Assembly (NCBI GenBank): GCA_023475105.1
Contig: JAMCWJ010000078.1
Location: forward strand, 1 to 44,365
Reading direction: 5' to 3'
Source: Nitrospirota bacterium
Lineage (GTDB): Bacteria > Nitrospirota > Thermodesulfovibrionia > Thermodesulfovibrionales > UBA9159
Length of the DNA: 44,365 nt
The notes under the pieces were generated by a model. The model was not told the DNA's origin. It ran no database searches and was given only the letters and a program-made list of their open reading frames with translations. Position 1 is the stretch's first letter; every line of letters starts with the position of its first letter. Below, one piece after another: positions 7,587-16,770 of this stretch. A program made the position numbers and the translations under genes.

Positions 7587-8912
7587 TCAACGCTGAATCC
7601 TGACGCTCGTAAGATGGGTCGAACAGGAGATGCAGGGGTCGTAAGCGCGCACCAGCATCTCGAGGGCGAGGGTTATCTCTTCGTCGCTCCTGTCGAGGAG
7701 TTCGGGGACGAGCTTTTCCATATCATGCTCGATATTGTTCAGGTTTTGGGTCGTTGGAATAATGCAGTTGGCGTTCACGATCGTCCCTTGTTCATCGATC
7801 TCATAATTATGAAAGAGGATGCCCCGGGGGACTTCGACCGCCCCGACGCCGTTGCCCGCCCTGACCGGTATGGCTGACTGCTCATTCAAGGCCACCAGGA
7901 TCCTCTCTTCCTGTCGTATGCCGCTCTTGCCGAGGTCTTCGACGAGCATGGCGGCGTCTTCAAGGCAGTGCACGCATTCGACCAGCTGCGCCGCGGTATT
8001 GAGATAGGGGTTGATGCACTTGGGCCTTATGCCCAGAAGAGAGGCCGCCTCTCTTGCATGGGGATGGAGCTTTTCATAGTTGAGGTTCAGCCTTGCGAGG
8101 GCGCCGACGGCATAGGCCTCCCGGCTGAGTTTTGCATGTTTCGCCGTCGAGTGGGGTACCACGAACTCGTTTGCGACGCTCCGGTAATCCTTCTTGTGCA
8201 TTCTTACGCCGTCGGTCGAGCCCACGTCTCCGGACAACAAGGGATATTCCTCAGTGTCGCTCACGAGTGCAACGTATTCGGTGTCCCGCTCGAATTCGGG
8301 GAATTTCAGTTTCGAGATCAGCTCGATCGTAGCCTCCATGTCCGGCCTCATGCCCTCCAGCATGTACCGCATCGCGTCAAGGTCTTTTTCCTTCGGCAGT
8401 TTAGTGAATCCTCCCACGGTGGCGGATATCGGATGCACGTGCCGACCGGCGAGTATCTCGCAGATCTCGTTACAGGTCTGCTTGAGCCTGAGCGCCCTCC
8501 TCACGACCTTGTTGTGGGTATCGATCAGAGGAATAAAGCTCTTCACGCCGAGAAGGTCGGGTGCGACGAGAAGGTAGATATGCAGGATATGGCTGTCGAG
8601 GAGCTCCATATGGAGGAGAAGCCTTCTTAATTTCACGGTCTGCTCGGAGGGCGTGACGCCGAGGGCGTCTTCCGCGGCCTGGATCGAGGCAAGCGTATGA
8701 CCGCACGCGCAGATCCCGCAGATCCTCGACGTGATATGCTGGGCCTCGAATACCGAGCGGCCCCTTAGCATCCCTTCGAAGAAACGGGGAGACTCGATAA
8801 TGTCCAGCCTGCAGACCTCCAGTGTCCCCTCTTTCACGTCGACGACGATGTTTCCGTGTCCTTCGACGCGCGTCAGATACTCGACATTAATGACCACATT
8901 TCTCTTGTTCAT
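7587..8912 (-). CDS. hydA: NiFe hydrogenase large subunit (group 3b, alpha)
   Basis: A 441-residue catalytic subunit carrying the NiFe(CN)2CO site. The N-terminal Cys pair is in RICGICACGH (C65, C68) and the C-terminal pair in DPCISCSTH (C427, C430). Only eight residues follow H433, the expected tail removed by a maturation endopeptidase after nickel insertion; no maturation genes are in this window. It is the last gene of a four-gene operon in the order hydB-hydG-hydD-hydA, as in the Pyrococcus furiosus soluble hydrogenase. The start lies six bases after the hydD stop. Group 3b enzymes reversibly couple H2 to NAD(P)H in the cytoplasm, and some also reduce sulfur to H2S (sulfhydrogenase). Confidence 0.93.
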   Translation of the reverse strand: MNKRNVVINVEYLTRVEGHGNIVVDVKEGTLEVCRLDIIESPRFFEGMLRGRSVFEAQHITSRICGICACGHTLASIQAAEDALGVTPSEQTVKLRRLLLHMELLDSHILHIYLLVAPDLLGVKSFIPLIDTHNKVVRRALRLKQTCNEICEILAGRHVHPISATVGGFTKLPKEKDLDAMRYMLEGMRPDMEATIELISKLKFPEFERDTEYVALVSDTEEYPLLSGDVGSTDGVRMHKKDYRSVANEFVVPHSTAKHAKLSREAYAVGALARLNLNYEKLHPHAREAASLLGIRPKCINPYLNTAAQLVECVHCLEDAAMLVEDLGKSGIRQEERILVALNEQSAIPVRAGNGVGAVEVPRGILFHNYEIDEQGTIVNANCIIPTTQNLNNIEHDMEKLVPELLDRSDEEITLALEMLVRAYDPCISCSTHLTSVRIQR

Positions 8913-8918
8913 TTCTTC

Positions 8919-9653
8919 TCATTCACGGCATTTGTTGTACAGGTTCATTTTGTTCACGACGAAGGGGAGGGGAATATTGTGTTTTTCGAGAACCTCCCGT
9001 GCGCCCCTCTCGTTCGGGTTAGAGATCATGCCCCGGCATCCATAGCAGATATTGCCGTTGTTGATGCACCAGGAATTGCAGCCGGCCCTTGTGACAGGGC
9101 CGAGACAGGCGACTCCCCGGTCGTACATACATACGTTCTCGTTCAGCTTGCATTCCACGCATACCGGATAGTCGGGCGGAGAGCAGGAAGTGCCCTGAAG
9201 GGCGGCCTTGATCACTACCAGGATTTCAGGGGGGTACACGGGACATCCCGTGATAACATAGTCGGTCTTCACGACTTGAGGGATGGCCTTTGTCTTCTCG
9301 GTCGCAAAAAAGTGGTACTCGGGGCCGTAGACGTATTTTCTGATCTCCTCGAGGTCGAAGGTGTTTTTCATGCCGTTCACGCCGCCGATGGCTGCGCAGG
9401 AACCGTAGGCGATGAGAATTGCCGCTCTCTCCCTGATCTGCCGTATCCTCTCCTCCGCGTGGAAGTCCGTGATGCTTCCCTCGACGAACGCGATATCGAG
9501 CTGCCCGTTCCACTTTTCCGACATCACCTCTCTGAATTCGACGACGTCGATCATCCCGAGAATATCGAAGAGTGCCTCTCCGAAGTTGGCGATCTGGAGC
9601 TGGCACCCTTCGCAGCACGCAAAGTCGAAAAAGGCGACCTTCGGCTTCTTCAT
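8919..9653 (-). CDS. hydD: NiFe hydrogenase small subunit (group 3b, delta)
   Basis: A 244-residue small subunit that passes electrons from the NiFe site through Fe-S clusters. The proximal cluster ligands begin at FACCEGCQ (residues 11-18) and continue in GSCAAIGG and TGCPVYPPE. The C-terminal third is dense in Cys (CVECKLNENVC, CNSWCINNGNICYGC), which fits two further clusters. No signal peptide or twin-arginine motif is present, so the complex is cytoplasmic, as expected for group 3. It starts one base after the hydG stop and is followed six bases later by hydA, so the proteins are almost certainly co-translated. Confidence 0.92.
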   Translation of the reverse strand: MKKPKVAFFDFACCEGCQLQIANFGEALFDILGMIDVVEFREVMSEKWNGQLDIAFVEGSITDFHAEERIRQIRERAAILIAYGSCAAIGGVNGMKNTFDLEEIRKYVYGPEYHFFATEKTKAIPQVVKTDYVITGCPVYPPEILVVIKAALQGTSCSPPDYPVCVECKLNENVCMYDRGVACLGPVTRAGCNSWCINNGNICYGCRGMISNPNERGAREVLEKHNIPLPFVVNKMNLYNKCRE

Positions 9654-9654
9654 A

Positions 9655-10491
9655 TCAGATCGCCTCGCTCATTGTCTTGACATCCGCATAGGTGAAGACG
9701 GGCCCGTCCTGGCAGACGTAGAGACCCTGAATCTGGCATCGTCCGCACTTTCCCATCCCGCATTTCATATGCCGTTCGAAGGAGATGAGGATCTGGCGCT
9801 CGGGGATGTTCTTGGCAAGGAGTTCCTTGAGCACGAATTTGTACATGATAGGAGGGCCCACCACGATGGCGAAGGTCCTTTCGGGCTCGAGGTGCACGCC
9901 CGGTATCAGGGTCGTGATGAGGCCCACATGGCCGGCCCAGTCAGGCTCCGCACGGTCCACTGTACAGTCGTAATACACGTCCATCCGTCGGTTCCATTGA
10001 TCGAGTTCCTCGACAAAGAGCATGTCATTCGGGGTCTTGCACCCCAGGAGAATATGGACCTTGCCGAAATCACGCCGGTTGAACAGGACGTGCCTGATCA
10101 GAGACCTCAGCGGAGCGATGCCGAGCCCTCCGGCAACGATGAGGAGGTCGTTCCCCTCAAGGATTCTTATGGGGAAACCCTTTCCGTAGGGACCCCGTAT
10201 CCCGATCTCATCCCCCGCCTCGAGTTTGTGGAGGGCCTCGGTGACTTTCCCGACCGATCTGACACAGATATCGAAGGAGCCTCGGGTGGCGGGCGACGAG
10301 GAGACGGATATCGGCATCTCGCCCACGCCGAAGACGGAGAGCATGATGAACTGTCCGGGCTCATGGTCAAGGTTCGTCCCGTCCTCGAGGGCGACCTCGA
10401 AGAGCTTTTCGTGGGGCGTCATTTGCCTTGTCCTGAGTATCTTCGCTTTCTTTACGTTGTAATTGGATTCGCTTATAACCACTTTTTCCAT
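9655..10491 (-). CDS. hydG: Hydrogenase FAD/NAD(P)-binding subunit (gamma)
   Basis: A 278-residue flavoprotein of the ferredoxin-NADP reductase / dihydroorotate dehydrogenase electron-transfer family. It links the hydrogenase to NAD(P)H. The FAD-binding beta-barrel includes EPGQFIML (44-51) and PISVSSSP (60-67), and the nucleotide-binding part has GGLGIAPLRSL (121-131). A 2Fe-2S site is formed by C244, C249, C252 and C260 in KCGMGKCGRC and the following VCQDGP. The ATG at 10491 is chosen because the residues upstream in this frame are out-of-frame hydB sequence. It overlaps the end of hydB by 19 bases. Confidence 0.9.
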   Translation of the reverse strand: MEKVVISESNYNVKKAKILRTRQMTPHEKLFEVALEDGTNLDHEPGQFIMLSVFGVGEMPISVSSSPATRGSFDICVRSVGKVTEALHKLEAGDEIGIRGPYGKGFPIRILEGNDLLIVAGGLGIAPLRSLIRHVLFNRRDFGKVHILLGCKTPNDMLFVEELDQWNRRMDVYYDCTVDRAEPDWAGHVGLITTLIPGVHLEPERTFAIVVGPPIMYKFVLKELLAKNIPERQILISFERHMKCGMGKCGRCQIQGLYVCQDGPVFTYADVKTMSEAI

Positions 10492-11541
10492 ACTTTGGTT
10501 ATGCCTTCCTCGACAAGCGCGTTCAGAGTATCCTTGAGGCGTATTCCCGCCATGCAAGTCCTGCTGCACCTGCCGCAGCCCGTGCAGAAGAAACGCGAAT
10601 ATATCGGCACGGGATACCTGAACTTCCGGTAGTAGCGGTGCCTCTGCCGGGCGGCGCGCTCCTTCCTGAAGTTCTCGCCTCCCGCCACCCTGGCAAAGGG
10701 CTCGAGCTGGCAGGAGTCCCACTTCCTGTATTTCCTTCCCCCCTTGAGTTCAAGGTTCACCTCATCGATAACGTCGAAGCAGTAGCAGGTGGGACAGACA
10801 TTCGTGCAGTTGCCGCAGGCGAGACACTTCTCGTCCAGTCTTTTCCATACCTCGCTTTCGAAGGTCTTGTCGAAGAGTTCGGGGATTTCGCGAGGTTCGA
10901 CGGAGACTTCGTTCCTGAACAGCGTTCTCTTATGCTCCCTGAGGGTCACGAGCTCCCGAAGATGGGACCTGTCGGCCCGTTCGAAGAGCTTCGTGCTGTC
11001 GATGATCTGGTCTCCGACCTGCGTGTTGATATGGACGATAAAGTAATCCCCCATGTCGGTGAAAAAGAGGTCGTATCCGCCGGAGGGCATGTTTGCATTC
11101 ACGAGATTGCAGCTTGCAAACTCGTCACAGTAGTCATTGCACTCCAGCCCGATGATGTCGATCTTGTTCTTGCGGATGAGGTAGTTATAATCCTTCGGAC
11201 GCCGGGAGAAGACCATGTTCAGGCACTGTATTCCCGCGAGGTCGCAGGTGTGGACGCCGAACAGGACCATCCTTTCGTATTCGACGACCGCCTGCACACT
11301 GAGCCCTCTGCTGATGTTATATTCCAAAAGGGTCTCCTGCGGGGGAAAGAAGTATTTCTTCGGGGGGGAGGAGGGTCGGGAGATAGCGCACCGCAACCTG
11401 ATCGCCGGAGGTCACTTCTTCGAAGGAGTAGTTATTATATCCCTTCGCGACCGGCGCCACGAGTTTCTGGAGTTTCGAGAGTCTCGAAATGAAGCCGTCG
11501 AAGTGCTCTTTCCCCAAAATGACATACTGCACGTCTTTCAT
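10473..11541 (-). CDS. hydB: Hydrogenase Fe-S subunit (beta), frameshifted
   Basis: First gene of the hydBGDA operon; its product carries two 4Fe-4S clusters between the flavin subunit and the small subunit. The sequence shows two pieces. The N-terminal piece runs from the ATG at 11541 (MKDVQYVILGKEHF; ribosome binding site AAGGGGG) and reads well to RYLPTLLPP. After that the homologous frame continues one frame over as KKYFFPPQETLLEYN to the stop at 10473. The break falls at seven G (11362-11368; C7 in the mRNA); removing one base restores a single protein of about 355 residues. The Cys motifs CLACGNCTNVCPTC and FFCTGCGRCSRTC are intact. This may be a sequencing or assembly indel, a real inactivating mutation, or slippage at the tract. 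Confidence 0.85.
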
Positions 11542-11600
11542 GGGACCCCCTTCCTGCAACGGTTCCGATGCACGAGCAGCCGTCGATCGGCTCATAAATC

Positions 11601-11628
11601 AGTATACAGGAAAACGATCGAAAAGCAA
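11601..11628 (-). promoter_or_regulatory. Candidate promoter of the hydrogenase operon
   Basis: On the minus strand TTGCTT (11623-11628) is followed after 16 bases by TATACT (11601-11606), which is five of six bases of the -10 consensus. It lies about 60 bases before the hydB ATG at 11541. The -35 match is weak (three of six). No operator was recognised. Confidence 0.4.
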
Positions 11629-11832
11629 CCGGAAAATGACGGCCAAATCCACTATCAACTCTGCGTGAGAATGCGCATCGGGTTTCACCATAATACCAGA
11701 TCCGCCGGGTCGTCTGAAAACTCTTCGCATGGTGGTATCTTCCGGAAACGCAGATGCAATATCGCTTCCGCGCAGCTTGAACCCGGGGGCGTATGAAGGT
11801 CTTGTTTACTTCAGGCAAGCGTGTCGGACCCT

Positions 11833-13809
11833 TTATAACCGTTCCTTCACAAGATTATCCACAACGGAACCGTCTGAAAGGGTGGAGGTATCACCGAGGT
11901 CCTCAGTAGATCCCCTGGCGATTTTTCTCAATATCCTCCTCATGATCTTTCCGCTCCTTGTCTTCGGCAGTCCCGGTGCAAATTGGACTTTGTCAGGGGT
12001 CGCAATCGGGCCGATGACCGTTCTCACATGGCTGATGAGAGACTTCTTGAGATCACCCGAAGGAGAAACCCCGTCTTTTAACACTACATAGGCATAAATA
12101 CCTTCCCCTTTAATCTCGTGGGGAAAACCCACAACAGCGGCCTCCGCCACCGCCTCGTGGGATATGAGCGCCGATTCGATCTCGGCCGTACCGAGCCTGT
12201 GCCCCGAAACATTGAGAACATCATCGATCCTCCCCATCAGCCAGTAGTCACCGTCTGCGTCGATGCTGGCGCCGTCACCCGTCAGGTACCGGCCTTCGAA
12301 ACGGCTGAAGTAGACTTCTTTGAATCTCGTTCCCTTCTCATCTCCATACATCCCTGTAAGCATACCCGGCCACGGCTTCTCTATAACGAGATAACCGCCC
12401 TCATCCGCGAGCGCCTCTTCTCCGTTTTCCTTCAATATCTTCGGAACAATGCCGAAAAACGGCCGGCTGGCCGAGCCGGGTTTCAAGGTCATGGCGCCCG
12501 GAAGGGGCGTTATTAATATCCCTCCCGTCTCTGTCTGCCACCATGTATCGACAATGGGTGTCCTTCCTTTCCCCACATGCGTGTGATACCACATCCACGC
12601 CTCGGGGTTTATGGGTTCTCCGACAGTGCCGAGGAGTCTCAGGGATGAGAGCGGATGTCTCCTGACCCATTCTTCACCTTCCCTCATCAATGCCCTGATG
12701 GCAGTGGGCGCCGTATAAAAAATGCTCACCATGTGCTTGTCGACGATATCCCAGAACCTGTCAGGCCTGGGACAGGTCGGTATCCCTTCGAACATCAGGC
12801 TGGTTGCGCCGTTTGAGAGGGGCCCGTATACAATATAACTATGCCCGGTAATCCACCCGATATCCGCGGTGCAGAAGAAGGTGTCAATATCGTGGTAATC
12901 AAAAATCCACTTGAAGGTTATATTTGTATACACCATATAGCCGCCCGTCGCATGTATCACACCCTTGGGCCTTCCCGTTGATCCCGACGTATAGAGGATG
13001 AACAGGGGATCCTGCGCATCAAGGACCTCGGGCTCACAGTAATTCCCTACATCAGCCGCAAGCATCTCCTCTTGCCATGAAGTGTCCCTTCCTTCATCCA
13101 TGAAGACCTTTGAGCCCGTCCTTTGGACTACGATCACAGCTTTAATCGAAGGACATTCCTTTAGCGCCTCGTCGGCATTTGCCTTCACAGGTACTATTTT
13201 CCCTCCCCGTAATCCCTCATCAGAGGTGATGAGGACCTTCGCCTGAGAGTCGTTGATCCGGTCCCTGAGGGCCTGCGAACTGAAGCCGCCGAAAACAACG
13301 CTGTGTATTGCTCCTATCCTCGCACATGCGAGCATCGCGACGGGAAGTTCGGGAACCATGGGCAGATAGATTGTGACCCTGTCGCCCCTCCTTACGCCCT
13401 TCTTTTTCAGAACGTTCGCAAAGCGGTTCACCTCATGATAAAGCTGCTGGTAGGTAAATGTCCTGCAATACCCCTCGTCTGATTCCCATATAATCGCAGC
13501 CCTGTTCTTGAGAGGCGTGTTGATGAATCTGTCGAGGCAGTTGAATGACGCATTCAGTTTTCCGCCGACGAACCACCTGACAAAGGGAACGGAGAAACTA
13601 TAATCGAGAACTCTTTCCCATCTCTTCAGCCAAACGATGTTCTCTTCGGCGATTTTGGACCAGAATCCCTCGGGGTCCTTTACCGACCGATCGTAGAGCC
13701 TTTCATACTCCTCAAGGCTCTTGATGTATGCGGTTGACTGGAACTTCGGAGGAGGAGGGAACCTTCGCTCCTCCCGTAAGAGGACATCTATTTTGCTCTG
13801 TTCAGCCAT
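11833..13809 (-). CDS. acs: Acetyl-CoA synthetase, AMP-forming
   Basis: A 658-residue acyl-adenylate enzyme that makes acetyl-CoA from acetate, CoA and ATP through acetyl-AMP. The phosphate loop [19 protein letters not shown] (about residues 263-281), the WWQTETGG acetate/AMP segment and the [19 protein letters not shown] hinge region are all present. The C-terminal [16 protein letters not shown] carries the lysine that is acetylated to control the enzyme in studied bacteria. The length fits bona fide Acs rather than medium-chain ligases. The ATG is preceded by AGGAGG six bases upstream. It is a single gene between the hydrogenase operon (downstream) and a divergent pair of tiny genes. Confidence 0.95.
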   Translation of the reverse strand: MAEQSKIDVLLREERRFPPPPKFQSTAYIKSLEEYERLYDRSVKDPEGFWSKIAEENIVWLKRWERVLDYSFSVPFVRWFVGGKLNASFNCLDRFINTPLKNRAAIIWESDEGYCRTFTYQQLYHEVNRFANVLKKKGVRRGDRVTIYLPMVPELPVAMLACARIGAIHSVVFGGFSSQALRDRINDSQAKVLITSDEGLRGGKIVPVKANADEALKECPSIKAVIVVQRTGSKVFMDEGRDTSWQEEMLAADVGNYCEPEVLDAQDPLFILYTSGSTGRPKGVIHATGGYMVYTNITFKWIFDYHDIDTFFCTADIGWITGHSYIVYGPLSNGATSLMFEGIPTCPRPDRFWDIVDKHMVSIFYTAPTAIRALMREGEEWVRRHPLSSLRLLGTVGEPINPEAWMWYHTHVGKGRTPIVDTWWQTETGGILITPLPGAMTLKPGSASRPFFGIVPKILKENGEEALADEGGYLVIEKPWPGMLTGMYGDEKGTRFKEVYFSRFEGRYLTGDGASIDADGDYWLMGRIDDVLNVSGHRLGTAEIESALISHEAVAEAAVVGFPHEIKGEGIYAYVVLKDGVSPSGDLKKSLISHVRTVIGPIATPDKVQFAPGLPKTRSGKIMRRILRKIARGSTEDLGDTSTLSDGSVVDNLVKERL

Positions 13810-14198
13810 GCACTGCCTCCTTCTAAAATAAGTTTATCAACATTCGGCAACGGATTCTACCGCCGTTGTCGCGCTCTTTGCCGATGATGCCGTAAGTAAG
13901 ACTCATGCCTTCATTCCTCAAACGAAGCCCGTCCGCACACAGTCGGATTCACCGGGAGAATCAGGAATGCATTTTTTAGAAGGATTCCGCTCAAAGCTGG
14001 GATGCCGGCGGAGTGTGCTTTTGTGTGAGGGGCTTCCTGATAGAAGGACGCACAGGGACTTAATTTTTTCAGCGTATGACATATGTCATGGTAGGGTGAG
14101 GAGGTCGGGCGGTATGCTTGAATCATGCATGAGGATTTGGAGTATACTAAGTCAGGAAGAGGGGATAACGTGAATGAGGGAATGAAAGGAGAAAAAAA
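13810..14198. other. Divergent intergenic region, acs / DUF1858 gene
   Basis: About 390 bases without a supported gene, between the acs start (minus) and the DUF1858 gene (plus). It should hold the promoters of both. A 14-base perfect palindrome lies at 14076-14089. A TATACT at 14143-14148 is a possible -10 for the plus-strand pair, but its best -35 (TTGAAT at 14118) is 19 bases away, which is long. Both strands can be read in short frames here, but none has a ribosome binding site or a recognisable product. Confidence 0.5.
14076..14089. promoter_or_regulatory. 14-base palindrome, candidate operator
   Basis: ATGACATATGTCAT is its own reverse complement. It lies about 55 bases upstream of the possible -10 at 14143 and about 110 bases before the DUF1858 gene, and about 270 bases upstream of acs. 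Its size and symmetry fit a dimeric regulator site. It does not match the FNR (TTGAT-N4-ATCAA) or LexA consensus closely, so no regulator is named. Confidence 0.3.
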
Positions 14199-14423
14199 GT
14201 GGAAGCAACTACAGAGACGGCCAAGAAGAAGTTTACGAAAGACTCTCTGATCGGCGATGTGCTCAAGTCGGGTCCCGCCGCGGTAAAGGTAATCGAGAAG
14301 CACTTCGGCAAGGGCTGCTTCACCTGTCCCGGGGTCAAAATGGAGTCAATCTCCTTCGGGGCGCTGATGCACAACATGGACCCTGAAAAGATTGTGAAAG
14401 AGTTGAACGAATTGGAGGAGTAG
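14199..14423 (+). CDS. DUF1858-domain protein
   Basis: A 74-residue protein starting at GTG with AAGGAG about eight bases upstream. After a short polar start it has the DUF1858 pattern: TKDSLIGDVLKSGPAAVKVI, then FGKGCFTCPGVKMESISFG, then a C-terminal helix (DPEKIVKELNELEE). The Cys pair CFTC is typical of the family and recalls the Cys pair of the hybrid-cluster/ScdA N-terminal domain, suggesting metal or redox binding. Function is not known. It is followed two bases after its stop by a second tiny Cys-rich gene, so the two are probably one transcript. Confidence 0.82.
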   Translation: MEATTETAKKKFTKDSLIGDVLKSGPAAVKVIEKHFGKGCFTCPGVKMESISFGALMHNMDPEKIVKELNELEE

Positions 14424-14424
14424 G

Positions 14425-14553
14425 ATGGAGACTACGTGTTTCGTCTGTGGAAGAACGGAGAAGGACGCCGTGTACATCCATTGTGTCCACGAGGGAGAGG
14501 AAAAACTCGTCTGCGCACGCTGTCTGCCGATGCTGATACACGGCGGACATTAG
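14425..14553 (+). CDS. 42-residue zinc-ribbon-like protein
   Basis: A 42-residue protein, METTCFVCGRTEKDA at the start and LVCARCLPMLIHGGH at the end. Two CxxC pairs (C5/C8 and C30/C33) make a plausible four-Cys zinc site. The C-terminal block CARCLPMLIHG is one I recognise from short uncharacterised proteins of anaerobic bacteria, though without a named family. Its ribosome binding site GGAGGAG lies inside the last codons of the DUF1858 gene, and the ATG is two bases after that gene's stop, so translation is probably coupled. Function unknown. It is short enough to be missed by routine gene calling. Confidence 0.75.
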   Translation: METTCFVCGRTEKDAVYIHCVHEGEEKLVCARCLPMLIHGGH

Positions 14554-14731
14554 CGGCAAATAATTCGTAAATTTCGGACATGGAGATCGGCAGCGTATGG
14601 GGCAGGTGCTCCGAACGGTTTTTTTGCCGATAGTCTTTCAGTGTATCTGGTAAATGAAGAGGCAAAAGCCTCGGAGCGGAGCGAGAATCAGCGCGGGGAC
14701 CCTGTCCCGACGAAAACCTATGAATAAAAGG

Positions 14732-16003
14732 TCAGGGATCGCCGGTTGCACGGCGAGATCGCATGGCGGCCGTTGCGAGCGGGAACCTGAGCCTGAAGGT
14801 GGTGCCGTTCTCATTGCTCTCGACGGAGATAGAGCCGCGGTGCGAGGTGATGATCTTGTGGACGAGGGCCAGTCCCAGCCCCGTCCCCTTGTCTTTGGTC
14901 GTGTAAAAGGGGAGAAATATCTTGTCCCGTATCTTTTCCGGTATCCCGTGTCCCGTGTCGGAAATGCTTACCTCGACCGCGTGCGCATCCTTCGTGAAAC
15001 TGAATCCCAACTCTCCCCCCTGGGGCATCGCCTCGACCGCGTTCTGTATCAGGTTCGTAAATGCCTGTCTCAGAAGGATCTCGTCTCCTTCGAGGGAAGG
15101 AATACCCTGGAGCGCGTACCTGGCCCTGATATCGTTCCTCTCCGCTATGAGGTGCGCGAGGCAGCGTCTGATGACCTGACCGGGATCGACGCGGGAGATA
15201 TTCGGTTCGGCAGGCCTGGCAAAGGAGAGAAAATCGGTGATGATCCGGTCCATGACCGCCACTTCTTTCGAGACCGAGTCGACTACGTGAAGAAGTGAAG
15301 GGTCCGTTTTCTTCGCGAGGAGTTTCGTATACCCCGCGATGACCGCCATCGGGTTTCTCAGTTCATGGGCCATCCCCGCCGCCATCTCTCCGAGACTCGA
15401 CAACCTGTCCCTCAGCTCCGCCTGCGACTGGAGGGCCTTCAACTCGGTAAGGTCGGAGAATACCATAAGCTGTCCGATCGTTTTTCCCGTTGCGTCCACA
15501 AGGGGCGTCAGCGCGAGGCCGAGGTAGATGTCCTTGCCGGACGGAGTCGTGTACTGGATCTCCCCGCGCTCTATCGTCACCTTGCCGTCGAGTATCCCCT
15601 TGAGCGGTTCCCCGAATACGTCGTGATAGTCTTTCCCTATGACGTCCGACGAGACGAGGTTCAATATCCGCTCGGCCGCCAGGTTCACCTTTGTGATCGC
15701 GAAGTCGCTGTCAAAGCTTATGACTCCGCTCGGAACGCTTTGGAGGATATATTCGTTGTAGTTCTCGATGACATCGGCCCTATCTTCAGCCTTCCTGCGG
15801 AGGGCATCGAGCTCCTTTTCCTTTTCCTTCAGTTTTCCGACGAGTTCCTGGAAGGTGCCGACGATAAAGCCGACTTGTGATTCTTCCTTTTTTCTGGCTT
15901 TTTCCCTGTCTTTCCTCAGCTTCGAGATCGTACGGACGAGGAAAAACGCAAAGGAGACGATCAGAAGAAGCAATGCCGTTATGAGGAATATTGCCTCGTT
16001 CAT
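14732..16003 (-). CDS. PAS-domain sensor histidine kinase (NtrB/AtoS-like)
   Basis: A 423-residue membrane-anchored kinase. One transmembrane helix (about residues 4-24) is followed by a charged coiled coil (26-75), a PAS domain (about 80-190), a HisKA domain with the phosphorylated His in MAHELRNPMAV (H213), and an ATPase domain with the N box (NLIQNAVEAMPQGG), G1 box (DTGHGIPE) and G2 box (GTGLGLALV). All key residues are present. With one helix and no periplasmic domain, it likely senses a cytoplasmic signal through PAS. No response regulator is next to it, so its partner is unknown. Its ATG overlaps the stop of the prepilin peptidase gene (ATGA), which could hint at a pilus-related role like PilS, but that is only inference. 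Confidence 0.9.
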   Translation of the reverse strand: MNEAIFLITALLLLIVSFAFFLVRTISKLRKDREKARKKEESQVGFIVGTFQELVGKLKEKEKELDALRRKAEDRADVIENYNEYILQSVPSGVISFDSDFAITKVNLAAERILNLVSSDVIGKDYHDVFGEPLKGILDGKVTIERGEIQYTTPSGKDIYLGLALTPLVDATGKTIGQLMVFSDLTELKALQSQAELRDRLSSLGEMAAGMAHELRNPMAVIAGYTKLLAKKTDPSLLHVVDSVSKEVAVMDRIITDFLSFARPAEPNISRVDPGQVIRRCLAHLIAERNDIRARYALQGIPSLEGDEILLRQAFTNLIQNAVEAMPQGGELGFSFTKDAHAVEVSISDTGHGIPEKIRDKIFLPFYTTKDKGTGLGLALVHKIITSHRGSISVESNENGTTFRLRFPLATAAMRSRRATGDP

Positions 16004-16770
16004 CTGTGCAGATAGAGGGCGGCAATCTCCTGGCCGAAAAAGAGGCTGACGACGGCGCCTGCCGCCAGGAAAGGCCCGAAGGGGATTTTCGTCTTTCTGC
16101 CTTTTCCCTTAAAGATCATCAGGAAAACGCCGATCACGGAGCCGAGGAGGCTTCCGGCAAACGTCGTGAGGAGTATGGCCTTCCACCCCAGAAAGGCCCC
16201 TACCATCGCCATCATCTTAATGTCCCCCCCGCCCATTCCCCCTCTGCTCAGGACCGCGATGAGGTAGAACAGCAGGCCGCCCGATAGGAGTCCGAACAGG
16301 GCCTGTGAGAACCCGAGAGCCGCAGTTCCGTCAAAGGGGTCGGGAAGCACGAGCGAGCCCGCGGCGAGACCGATCGCGACACCGGGAAGGGTTATGCTAT
16401 CGGGAATGATCTGAAAGTCGAGGTCGATGAAGGTGATCACGATCATGGCGGAGCAGAACGCGAAGAGCGCCGGAGTGTGCCACCCGAGACCGAAACGCCA
16501 CAGTACGAGGACATACAGCAGCGCATTCAGGGCTTCAACGAACGGGTATCTGAAAGAAATCCTTGCCTTGCAGTTCCTGCATCTCCCTCCGAGGACAAGG
16601 TAACTGACGATCGGGATATTGTCATACGGTTTGATCGGCACTCCGCACGAAGGACACCGGGAGGAGGGAAGTACCAGAGAGAGGTTTCTCGGCAGACGAT
16701 AAATGCAGACATTCAGGAATGAGCCGATGACGGAACCGAAAAGGAAGGTGATGACGGCGTAAGCGGTCAT
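16000..16770 (-). CDS. pilD: Prepilin peptidase (type IV leader peptidase)
   Basis: A 256-residue inner-membrane aspartyl protease (family A24A) that cleaves and N-methylates type IV prepilins and type II secretion pseudopilins. Two CxxC pairs (C39/C42 and C64/C67, in CPSC and CRNC) form the cytoplasmic zinc-binding loop of the methylase part. The catalytic Asp residues lie in FIDLDFQIIPD (about 116-124) and GGGDIKMMA (D183). About eight membrane segments are visible. No pilin genes are in the window. It overlaps the kinase gene downstream and the hypothetical coiled-coil gene upstream by four bases each, so it is part of the rimP-to-kinase run. Confidence 0.94.
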   Translation of the reverse strand: MTAYAVITFLFGSVIGSFLNVCIYRLPRNLSLVLPSSRCPSCGVPIKPYDNIPIVSYLVLGGRCRNCKARISFRYPFVEALNALLYVLVLWRFGLGWHTPALFAFCSAMIVITFIDLDFQIIPDSITLPGVAIGLAAGSLVLPDPFDGTAALGFSQALFGLLSGGLLFYLIAVLSRGGMGGGDIKMMAMVGAFLGWKAILLTTFAGSLLGSVIGVFLMIFKGKGRKTKIPFGPFLAAGAVVSLFFGQEIAALYLHR

